8,844 bases of DNA from Acidobacteriota bacterium. GTDB taxonomy: Bacteria; Acidobacteriota; UBA6911. Of the stretch, positions 1 through 6,900 are shown in pieces. The position numbers and the translations under genes were made by a program. The stretch spans positions 1-8,844 of the forward strand of contig JAFNAH010000035.1 of the NCBI GenBank assembly GCA_017860075.1, read 5' to 3'. The notes below the pieces were generated by a model, which did no database searches, was not told the DNA's origin, and worked only from the letters and a program-made list of their open reading frames with translations. How positions within the stretch are numbered: the first letter of the stretch is position 1; every line of letters starts with the position of its first letter.

Positions 1-264
1 GAGGAGAATGAATACGACTATGCTCCCGATCAGCCCGACGATCGGAATGGCAAAATAGGCGTCCGGATCACCGTGAGCCGCAGCCTGGATGAGGCCCATA
101 ACACCGCCGAAAATCAGGAGGATAATCAGGGCGGCGACAAGGCCGAGCGAGCCCCAGATGATGTTCAGGATTCCCAGGATCTGGATGTGTTTCAGCACGG
201 TATCCTCCCAGTCTTGAATCCCTGCCTGTTCGTTCATCCCGGCAGGGATAGGTGCCGCGGGCAT
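1..264 (-). CDS. Small membrane protein, N-terminal part (cut by window start)
   Basis: Reading the minus strand from an ATG at 264 gives 88 codons that stay open to base 1, so the C-terminus lies outside the window. The product has a short polar N-terminus, then a long hydrophobic stretch (LNIIWGSLGLVAALIILLIF, about residues 32-51), a short loop with HGDPDAY, and a second hydrophobic stretch running to the edge. At least two membrane segments are therefore visible. I chose the ATG at 264 because GAGGG precedes it at about 4 bases. An in-frame ATG at 237 (MNEQAG...) is the alternative and would drop nine residues (MPAAPIPAG). I do not recognise a named family. Helical-hairpin membrane proteins of this size are common hypothetical proteins, and no function can be assigned. 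It diverges from the esterase gene across a 450-base gap. Confidence 0.6.
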   Translation of the reverse strand, partial: MPAAPIPAGMNEQAGIQDWEDTVLKHIQILGILNIIWGSLGLVAALIILLIFGGVMGLIQAAAHGDPDAYFAIPIVGLIGSIVVFILL

Positions 265-719
265 GACGCCCTCATCCGGATATACTACACCCAAAAGACT
301 TTATTCGACTCGGTGCTTAGAAATCCTGATCCGTCGAGGTTCGCATGAGGCGGGACTCTGAGGTCGAGTGCGAAGGGTGATCAATATCGGGACTGGCATC
401 GGAATTGCCGCTGACCGGCGGTTGAAATCGGTCCCGAGATCCGCCGGCGAATGGTGATTTCGAGTGCCGATACCGAGTGCGACCCCGATTCCGGAAATGA
501 CCGCGGGGTGCAACCTCTGCTCACCATGCCGGGCGGAGAAAGCCGGACCGCGGCCTGCAGGTCTCGCGGATCGGGAGCATCGGTCGGGCAGGTGCCTGCC
601 AATGACCGGAGCTCGAAGGTAGCAGGGCAATTTCTACTGGAATCCCCGGGTCTGCGAACGTATCTTTTGAGACCGTACATCAGGGCGGCAATCGGGATGT
701 GCCGATCCTATCGGGTCAA
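265..719. other. Intergenic region without a convincing gene
   Basis: This stretch separates the divergent membrane-protein and esterase genes. Open frames of about 90-110 codons exist on both strands, but their translations are rich in Arg, Pro and Ser with no family resemblance, and they overlap each other. I read them as by-products of high GC. The main structure is the hexamer-periodic stem-loop at 386-489, listed separately. I see no tRNA and no strong sigma70 promoter. The promoters for both flanking genes should lie here but are not clear. Confidence 0.55.
386..489. repeat. Hexamer-periodic imperfect long stem-loop
   Basis: Bases from about 380 to 505 fall into a six-base rhythm: ATCGGG, ACTGGC, ATCGGA, ATTGCC on one side and GTGCCG, ATACCG, AGTGCG, ACCCCG, ATTCCG on the other. 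The two sides are the same family in opposite orientation. ATCGGG (386-391) pairs with CCCGAT (484-489), TCGG (399-402) with CCGA (473-476), and 404-412 with 463-471 apart from one mismatch and two G-T wobbles. All keep one pairing register. Inside lies a perfect 7-bp stem, CCGGCGG (415-421) with CCGCCGG (441-447). CGAGTGCGA also occurs twice as a direct repeat (365-373, 474-482). It may be a structured RNA, a transcript-end structure or an extragenic repeat element; the sequence does not say which. Confidence 0.5.
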
Positions 720-1733
720 ATGACAACCAGAGAATCGAGGCAGATGCGCGGACGCTCAGGACCTACAGTCGGTTTGCTCGTGGCATGCTCCTTCCTCATT
801 GCAGGAGGACTCGGATATCCAGGCAGAGCCTTCGGCCAGTTTGACGGGGAACGCCGGAGGGGTGATCTCACGTCGATAGAACTCCCGGGCGGCGGTGTGG
901 TTGAGTTCAAGACCATCGACTCGCAGACCCTGGCCGGCGAGGAACCCTGCAGCATTTTTCTCCCCCCCTCCTTTCGCAAGGACCGTGCGCGCACCTACCC
1001 GGTCGTGTACTTCCTGCACGGCCTTAACAACGATCACACGAGTTGGACGGTGGAGCGCTACGGCAACCTCCAGAACAGGGTCGAAGAACTGATCCTGGAT
1101 AGGAAGATACCCGAGATCATCATGGTCCACCCGTTCGGCAACAACAGCTTCTATACCAACTACGCCGACGGCACGAAGCGCTACGAGGATTTCATCACAA
1201 AGGAACTCATAGCGTACATGGAATCCAATTACCGGGCGCGAAAGGGCCGGGAGAACAGGGCCATCGGCGGAACTTCGATGGGCGGGTACGGCGCGCTGAA
1301 AATTGCGATGAAGTATCCGGATCTATACTCCGCGACCGTGGGACACTCGCCGATCATCTTCCTGGGTCGCAACCCGCTCGATGTTCCGGACGAAGTCAAG
1401 TCGTCGCGCTATTTCCAGTACTTTGCTTCGTTATTGAAGCTGGTCTTCGGGGACCCGATACGGCAGGATCTGTGGGATGCGAACAATCCTCTGGTGCTGG
1501 CCCGAAGTGGGAAGTTGAACGGGCTGAGGATCTATTTCGACTACGGCACTGCCGACCGGTACAACCAGACAATCCATTTGGATATGGGAGTGCAGGCGCT
1601 GGATCGGGTGCTGACAGAGGCAGGGGTGTCTCACACCTTTCATGTCTACCCCGGAGAGCCTCACGGCTGGGCGCTGGTTTCCCTCCACGTGAACGAGTCG
1701 CTTCCGTTCCTGTGCCAGAGTTTTGTGCCGTGA
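720..1733 (+). CDS. Secreted esterase, alpha/beta-hydrolase fold (putative esterase family, PF00756-like)
   Basis: The 337-residue product resembles the esterase D / enterochelin esterase-like group, which hydrolyses ester or thioester bonds with a Ser-Asp-His triad. The nucleophile elbow GTSMGG places the serine at residue 186 (codon 1275-1277). The likely acid is D279 in YGTADRY and the likely histidine H315 in PGEPHGW. The HGLNND motif near residue 105 fits the oxyanion-hole strand. The N-terminus (Arg-rich stretch, then VGLLVACSFLIAGGLG and a likely cut near AFGQ) looks like a signal peptide, so the enzyme is probably periplasmic or secreted. The start is uncertain: ATG 720 is used here; ATG 744 has GAGG only 3 bases ahead and gives a cleaner signal peptide; GTG 699 is also in frame. 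The gene lies 76 bases upstream of tnaA on the same strand, so co-transcription is possible. The substrate cannot be read from sequence. Confidence 0.85.
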   Translation: MTTRESRQMRGRSGPTVGLLVACSFLIAGGLGYPGRAFGQFDGERRRGDLTSIELPGGGVVEFKTIDSQTLAGEEPCSIFLPPSFRKDRARTYPVVYFLHGLNNDHTSWTVERYGNLQNRVEELILDRKIPEIIMVHPFGNNSFYTNYADGTKRYEDFITKELIAYMESNYRARKGRENRAIGGTSMGGYGALKIAMKYPDLYSATVGHSPIIFLGRNPLDVPDEVKSSRYFQYFASLLKLVFGDPIRQDLWDANNPLVLARSGKLNGLRIYFDYGTADRYNQTIHLDMGVQALDRVLTEAGVSHTFHVYPGEPHGWALVSLHVNESLPFLCQSFVP

Positions 1734-1809
1734 GCTTCACGCGGCTCCGGCATCGGTCGATTATTCCGCGGTCGGGCTTGACCCGCAACCCGAGCAAGGC
1801 GATATCGAG

Positions 1810-3183
1810 ATGAAGACTATCATCGAGCCTTTCAAGATAAAGACTGTCGAGAAGATACGCCTGACGACGCGCGAAGAGCGCCGGCGCATTCTGAGGGATG
1901 CGGCCTACAACCTTTTTCTGATTCCCGCAGCGGACGTCCTCATCGACCTGCTCACCGACAGCGGGACTGCCGCCATGAGCTCGCGACAGTGGGCGGCAAT
2001 GATGGATGGTGACGAAGCCTACGCAGGCAGCCGTTCCTGGTTCCGCTTCGAGGAGACGGTGCGCGGCATCTTCGGTTTCAAGCACGTGATTCCCACGCAC
2101 CAGGGCCGGGCGGCGGAGCGGATCCTGTTCGCGTCAACCTGCCGTCAGGGGGACGTCGTACCGAACAACACCCACTTCGACACGACACGTGCCAACATCG
2201 AGTATCGTGGCGCCGCGGCAATTGATCTCGTGATCCCCGAGGGACGGGAGCCTTCGGTCGTGCACCCGTTCAAAGGGAACATGAACCCGCAGGCTTTGAA
2301 GGACCTTATCCGGGAGCGCGGCCGCGAGCGCATCCCTCTTGTTCTCCTGACTGTGACAAACAACTCGGGCGGAGGACAGCCGGTCTCGATGCAGAACATA
2401 CGCGAGATAAGCGGGATCTCCCGCGCCGCCGGGATACCCCTGTATATCGATGCCTGCCGCTTCGCGGAGAACGCATACTTCATCAAGTTGCGCGAGCCCG
2501 GCTACCAGTCCAAGCCGGTGCGCGAGATCGTTCGCGAGATGTTCTCCTACGCCGACGGCTGTACCATGTCTGCAAAGAAGGACGGCCTGGCAAACATCGG
2601 AGGCTTTCTCTGCACGAACGATGGGAAGCTCGCCGAACAGGAGAAGGAGCTCCTCATACTGACCGAAGGGTTTCCGACCTATGGAGGAATGGCCGGACGG
2701 GACCTGGAAGCAATAGCGGTCGGTCTCGGGGAAGTCCTCGACGAGGACTACCTGCAATACAGGATCGTGTCGACCCAGTACCTGGGAGACCACATCTCGA
2801 AGGCAGGAGTCCCGATCGTGCAGCCGCCGGGCGGCCATGCGATCTACATCGATGCCAAGGCGATGCTTCCACAGATACCGCCCCTGCAATTTCCAGGGCA
2901 GTCACTCGCGTGCGAGCTCTATCACTCGGCCGGAATTCGTGCGGTGGAGATCGGGACCGTGATGTTCGGGCGGAAGAACCCCGACACGGGCGAGGAAGTC
3001 CCGGCAGCCATGGAACTGGTCCGTCTGGCGATCCCGCGGCGCGTATATACGCAGAGTCACGTCGACTACGTTGTGGAGGCGATCCTGGAAGTCCATGAAC
3101 GGAGATCTTCGCTGAAGGGATACCGGATCGTTCACGAGGCGCCCTTTCTCCGTCATTTTTCGGCGCGCTTCGAACCGCTGTAG
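1810..3183 (+). CDS. tnaA: Tryptophanase (L-tryptophan indole-lyase), PLP-dependent
   Basis: This cytoplasmic enzyme cleaves L-tryptophan to indole, pyruvate and ammonia. The 457-residue product belongs to the beta-eliminating lyase family shared with tyrosine phenol-lyase (TPL, 456 residues) and aligns to TPL almost without gaps. The signature LIDLLTDSGT is at 44-53, the PTHQGR loop at 95-100, and the PLP Schiff-base lysine is K257 in MSAKKD. Specificity residues favour tryptophan: D124 in FDTT where TPL has Thr124, I381 in RAVEIG where TPL has Arg381, and H449 in LRHF where TPL has Phe448. E. coli TnaA has Asp137 and His463 at the equivalent sites. Overall the chain is TPL-like in length, lacking the short insertion of E. 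coli TnaA. The ATG at 1810 starts at the family's usual EPFKIK N-terminus; an upstream extension would overlap the esterase gene. AAGG lies about 9 bases ahead. No tnaC-like leader is visible in the 76-base gap. Confidence 0.93.
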   Translation: MKTIIEPFKIKTVEKIRLTTREERRRILRDAAYNLFLIPAADVLIDLLTDSGTAAMSSRQWAAMMDGDEAYAGSRSWFRFEETVRGIFGFKHVIPTHQGRAAERILFASTCRQGDVVPNNTHFDTTRANIEYRGAAAIDLVIPEGREPSVVHPFKGNMNPQALKDLIRERGRERIPLVLLTVTNNSGGGQPVSMQNIREISGISRAAGIPLYIDACRFAENAYFIKLREPGYQSKPVREIVREMFSYADGCTMSAKKDGLANIGGFLCTNDGKLAEQEKELLILTEGFPTYGGMAGRDLEAIAVGLGEVLDEDYLQYRIVSTQYLGDHISKAGVPIVQPPGGHAIYIDAKAMLPQIPPLQFPGQSLACELYHSAGIRAVEIGTVMFGRKNPDTGEEVPAAMELVRLAIPRRVYTQSHVDYVVEAILEVHERRSSLKGYRIVHEAPFLRHFSARFEPL

Positions 3184-3229
3184 CAGCAACATCGGCTCCG
3201 AAACAGTGCGCAGCGGCAGGGCTCGGGTA

Positions 3230-3250
3230 CGGGCGCTCCGCCCGCGCCCG
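3230..3250 (+). other. GC-rich hairpin between tnaA and the atl-like gene
   Basis: CGGGCGC (3230-3236) and GCGCCCG (3244-3250) form a perfect 7-bp stem around a 7-base loop, 47 bases after the tnaA stop and 23 bases before the next start codon. No T-run follows, so it is not a classical intrinsic terminator. It may slow or protect the transcript between the two genes, or simply reflect base composition. Confidence 0.35.
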
Positions 3251-3273
3251 GAAGAGTATACCTGAGCGCCGGT

Positions 3274-3597
3274 GTGCGAAACGGGGGCAGCTGGTTGGGT
3301 TACTTCGAGGAAATCCAGAGAACAGTGCTTCGAATCCCGCGCGGAAGGGTCGCAACTTACGGCGATGTTGCGCGAGCAGCCGGGTACCCTGGGAGAGCGC
3401 GGCAGGTCGCCTGGGCTCTCCGAAATGCCGAGTTGCGTGGGATCCCCTGGCAGAGAGTACTCGGCCAGGGCGGGAGGATCCTGCTCCCGGGCAGTTCCGG
3501 CCTCCATCAACGGACGCTCCTCGAACGCGAGGGAGTACTATTCGTCGGCAGTCGCGCGGACATGCAGCGCTGTCGCCATCGCTTCCACCGCGTTTGA
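3274..3597 (+). CDS. Alkyltransferase-like protein (Atl, MGMT family without the active cysteine)
   Basis: The 107-residue product matches the DNA-binding domain of O6-methylguanine-DNA methyltransferases. The helix-turn-helix region is RGRVATYGDVARAAGYPGRA (23-42), with the nucleotide-flipping tyrosine probably Y29 and the arginine finger probably R43. The acceptor motif PCHRV is replaced by PWQRV (58-62), so Trp59 stands where the alkyl-accepting cysteine should be. This is the known hallmark of Atl proteins, which bind O6-alkylguanine and pass the lesion to nucleotide excision repair instead of repairing it themselves. The C-terminal LLEREGVLF motif also fits. The start is unsure: GTG 3274 is used, and TTG 3295 with a G-run ahead is an alternative. 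The frame is open all the way back to the tnaA stop, with no ATG in it. It is 90 bases downstream of tnaA on the same strand; a functional link is not obvious. Confidence 0.88.
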   Translation: MRNGGSWLGYFEEIQRTVLRIPRGRVATYGDVARAAGYPGRARQVAWALRNAELRGIPWQRVLGQGGRILLPGSSGLHQRTLLEREGVLFVGSRADMQRCRHRFHRV

Positions 3598-3705
3598 AAG
3601 TCTTCTTTGAACAGCCCGGTTTCACAATGAGCTGGATCTTTGCTGGTGCTGCGAGTCCGGTCAGGGCTGTCCACCGGAGCCGGCATTGGCGGGCTGATGA
3701 TCAAA

Positions 3706-3719
3706 TGAAGCGCGCTTCA
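3706..3719. repeat. Perfect 14-base palindrome, possible operator
   Basis: TGAAGCGCGCTTCA reads the same on both strands. It lies about 220 bases ahead of the AAA+ gene and 109 bases after the atl-like gene. Such a dyad could bind a dimeric regulator, but it is far upstream of the visible promoter and no second copy was noticed in the window. Confidence 0.35.
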
Positions 3720-3759
3720 GTTCTCAAACGTAGCAACCTTGCTCAACCGGCGCAGGTGT

Positions 3760-3811
3760 CGTGGGGCCTGACTATATTGGGCAAAGAGAAACGATTCGAC
3801 CAGGCCCCACG
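3760..3811. repeat. 11-bp perfect inverted repeat with 30-base loop
   Basis: CGTGGGGCCTG (3760-3770) is matched exactly by CAGGCCCCACG (3801-3811). The 30-base centre is AT-richer and contains TATATT. The spacing suits either a cruciform or RNA hairpin or two half-sites for a regulator. It ends 53 bases before the proposed promoter of the AAA+ gene. Confidence 0.5.
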
Positions 3812-3863
3812 CCGCGGCCGCTCCCGGAGTCCGTCCACCTTAAGCCTCTCAGGACAGATTCCG

Positions 3864-3891
3864 TTTGCACGCTGTTGATACGGGCTATAAT
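3864..3891 (+). promoter_or_regulatory. Sigma70-like promoter of the AAA+ gene
   Basis: A perfect -10 hexamer TATAAT (3886-3891) is preceded by TTTGCA (3864-3869, 16-base spacer) or TTGCAC (3865-3870, 15-base spacer) as the -35. Transcription would begin near 3898, giving a leader of about 30 bases before the ATG at 3929. This suggests that the AAA+ gene is expressed on its own rather than as part of the tnaA cluster. Confidence 0.6.
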
Positions 3892-3918
3892 CGTGTCCAG
3901 TCATCAACTCTGATCTTC

Positions 3919-3922
3919 GAGG
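3919..3922 (+). promoter_or_regulatory. Ribosome binding site of the AAA+ gene
   Basis: GAGG ends 6 bases before ATG 3929. It fixes the start that includes the N-terminal membrane segment, which is therefore a real part of the protein. Confidence 0.65.
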
Positions 3923-3928
3923 CGTGAT

Positions 3929-6900
3929 ATGTCGGCAAGCACGCTTTTCATCGATATTGTTCTCCTCGTATGCGGTTTCCTCATCTATCACCGCTGGGTC
4001 ACACGGGGCAAGAAGCCTGTTCTGCCCAGCCCGATTCAGGCAAAGTTCGAACAGGAGCTCTACCGGCTTGCCGAGGAACTCGTCGCCTATTTCCAGGCCT
4101 CGGCTCATCCTGAGGACCTTCTGCGTCACTCCTCGTTCCTGAGGGGCGTGGCTCTCCTGCTTCCCAAGCCGGAGGAGTTGATTCGATACGCGCAGGGCGA
4201 CAATGGGATACTGGCGTGCATGGCATTGGAGGCCTTGTCTCAGCGCGAGGACGCAAAGGTAGTGCTTGGAACACTGATCAATGACCTGGACGCATATCAT
4301 CCCTGGCCACGATATTTCGCGCTCAAAGTGATCCGTCTGGCTGCCCCCGTGGAGCAGCCTGTTGTTGGGAGCGTTCTCGCAAGTCTGGGCGACAGCTGGC
4401 TGACCAACCCCAGCTTCAAGTTTCTTTGGCGCTTTGTCCGCGAGCGGGTGGATGCCGGTGAGCGTGTATCGTTCGGCGACCGTCTGGCCGGCATTGGTGC
4501 TCAGCAGTCAGCCTTCCTGCTTTCCCTTCTGGAGAATCTTGGCGCGGATCTTGTGCGACCTCTCATCGATGAGTTGCGGGAACGGCAGGAGCTGGCATTC
4601 GACGCGGGATTCCTCAATTCCGTGGGGCGCCTGTGGAGTCCCGGAAACGGATCCTCGCAGGTTTTCCCCCATGGCGACCTGGCGGAGAAGCTCGAGGCTA
4701 CCCGGTCTCTCCTGTGCGGTGAACCGCCCCGGCCGGTCCTTCTCGTCGGTGATCACGGTGTTGGGAAGACATCCTTGGTCCAAATGCTGGCCGACAGGCT
4801 CCATGCGAGCGACTGGCATGTATTCGAGGCCGGGCACGCCGACCTGCAGGCCGGCCAGGTGTTTGTCGGGCAGCTTGAGGATCGTTTGATGAACCTGGTC
4901 CGGCAACTCTCCGGCCCCCGGCCCATTGTCTGGTATGTGCCCGATTTTCACATGCTTGCATGGACAGGCCGCTCGCACACGCAGCCCGTGTCTGCCCTCG
5001 ACACCCTGCTGCCCCGGATTGAAGCCCGGGAGTTGAAGGTTATCGGTGAGACAACCCCAGAGGCCTATGAAAAACTCGTGAAGTCCAATCCGCGTTGTCT
5101 CACCGCCTTCGAGATAATCCGGATCAATCCCGCGGATGCATCGACAGCTCGCCGACTGGGTGACCAGTGGGCTGATACATGCAGACTTGCGGATGGAGCC
5201 CCCGCAATCTCAGCGGAAACGTTGAACGAAGCGTGGCTTCTCGCCGAGCAGTACCTTGGCGACAAGGCCGCGCCCGGAAATCTCCTTGACCTGCTCAAGG
5301 CGACTCGCCGTCGCCTGGCGGGCCTCGAGAAGGAGCTCCGGCATGCGATACGCCTCGACGATCTCATAGTCACGCTCACGCATTTCACCGGGCTGCCCGA
5401 GGCGCTCATCGGCAGTCGAAGCGAGCTGGATATCGGCGCTTTACGCGCCCTGTTCGAGCGGCGTGTCCTTGGGCAACCGGAAGCCGTTGACTGCCTTGTG
5501 GAACGGGTCGCCATGATCAAGGCCGGTGTGAACGACCCATCGCGGCCGCTGGGTGTATTCCTGTTTGCCGGTCCGACCGGGACAGGAAAGACCGAAATCG
5601 CCAAGACCCTGACAGAGTTCCTGTTCGGAACAACATCACGGATGATCCGCCTGGACATGAGTGAATTCCAGACTCCCGAATCACTGGCGCGCCTCGTGGG
5701 AGATCCCTACGACGCAAAACGCGGAGCGCTGGTAGACCAGATTCGCGAGCAGCCTTTTTCCGTCGTACTCCTCGACGAATTTGAAAAATCGCATCCGAAG
5801 ATCTGGGATCTGTTCCTGCAGGTCTTCGACGACGGCAGGCTGACCGATGCCTGCGGCAGCACGGCTGATTGCCGTCACGCGATTTTCATCATGACCTCCA
5901 ATCTGGGATCGGCGATCCCGACGGGCCTGCGAGTCGGCTTCACACGCGAGGCGCTCGCATTCAACGAAGCGCAGGTGAGACTCCTGATCGACAAAACCTT
6001 CAACAAGGAGTTTCTGAATCGTCTGGACCGCATCGTCGTGTTCCAGCCTCTGAGCCGCGATACCATTCGCGAGATCCTGCGCAAAGAATTGGATGAGGTC
6101 TTCGCCCGCCGCGGGCTGCGCAATCGGGCTTGGGCGGTGGTCTGGGACGACTCCGCCCTGGAGTTCCTCTTGGAAAGGGGCTTTACCGCTGACATGGGTG
6201 CGAGGCCTCTCAAGCGAGCCGTCGAGAGGCACCTTTTGACGCCGCTCGCGATGACGATCGTGCGGCACCAGTTCCCGGAAGGAGACCAGTTCCTCATCGT
6301 AAAACGTCAGGCCGAGGGTCTGGATGTCGAGTTCGTCGATCCCAACATCCGGGACGAGACGCCAGCGCCTGACTCCGCGGAAACGCCTTCGGCCGCGGAG
6401 GGGGTTGCCGGGATCGGGCTTGCCTCGATCATCCTCGACCCCGCAGGTACGCCGGGAGAGGTGTCCTGTCTGGTTCGCCACTATGAGGGTCTCCGTAACG
6501 CCATCGAGGCCGAAGGGTGGAAGCAGAACAAGCAGACCGCGCTGGAACTCATGTCCCAGCCCGGCTTCTGGTCCTCGCCGGAGCGTTTTGCCCTGATGGG
6601 CGAGCTCGAATATCTCGACAGGATCGAAGCCGGCTTCGGCACCGCCGGGGCCCTTCTGGAAAAGCTGGCGAGTTCTTCCTCGCGCGGGAGGAGTATTCCC
6701 AGGCACCTTTCCGAACGCGTGGCGCAGCAACTCTACCTCCTCACGAGCGCCTGCGAGTCCATCCGGGAAAATACGCCTCGCGATGCCTTCATCCACCTCG
6801 AGGCCGCGCGGGAATCCTTGTCACCGGGATACATCAACCGTGACTTCGCCCTGAGGCTCGCCGCGATGTATCGCGCCTGGGCTCGGAAAAGGCGCATGAA

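Larger units (their letters stand above)
3598..3928. other. 331-base intergenic region with palindromes and a promoter
   Basis: No credible gene is seen between the atl-like gene and the large AAA+ gene. A 94-codon plus-strand frame crossing this region has no family resemblance and spans the inverted repeat and promoter. The region holds a perfect 14-base palindrome, an 11-bp inverted repeat and a sigma70-like promoter, each listed separately. No clear intrinsic terminator follows the atl-like gene. Confidence 0.6.

Noticed and set aside
73..348. 91-codon plus-strand open frame
   Set aside because: It is antisense to the small membrane protein, its translation is a low-complexity acidic and polar mix without family resemblance, and the opposite strand gives a clear hydrophobic membrane protein.
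301..723. Three overlapping open frames of 90-109 codons on both strands
   Set aside because: The translations are Arg/Pro/Ser-rich, overlap one another and cross the stem-loop; none shows motifs or a good start region.
1734..1809. tnaC-like leader peptide ahead of tnaA
   Set aside because: The 76-base gap contains no short ORF with the critical tryptophan and following prolines seen in known tnaC leaders.
2654..3625. 323-codon minus-strand open frame spanning tnaA and the atl-like gene
   Set aside because: Arg/Pro/Ser-rich high-GC shadow lying opposite two well-supported genes.
3594..3878. 94-codon plus-strand open frame after the atl-like gene
   Set aside because: It overlaps the end of the atl-like gene, runs through the inverted repeat and into the promoter, and has no family resemblance.
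5681..6796. 371-codon minus-strand open frame
   Set aside because: It is long only because it mirrors the D2 and linker codons of the AAA+ gene; its translation has no recognisable family, whereas the plus strand carries canonical Clp motifs.
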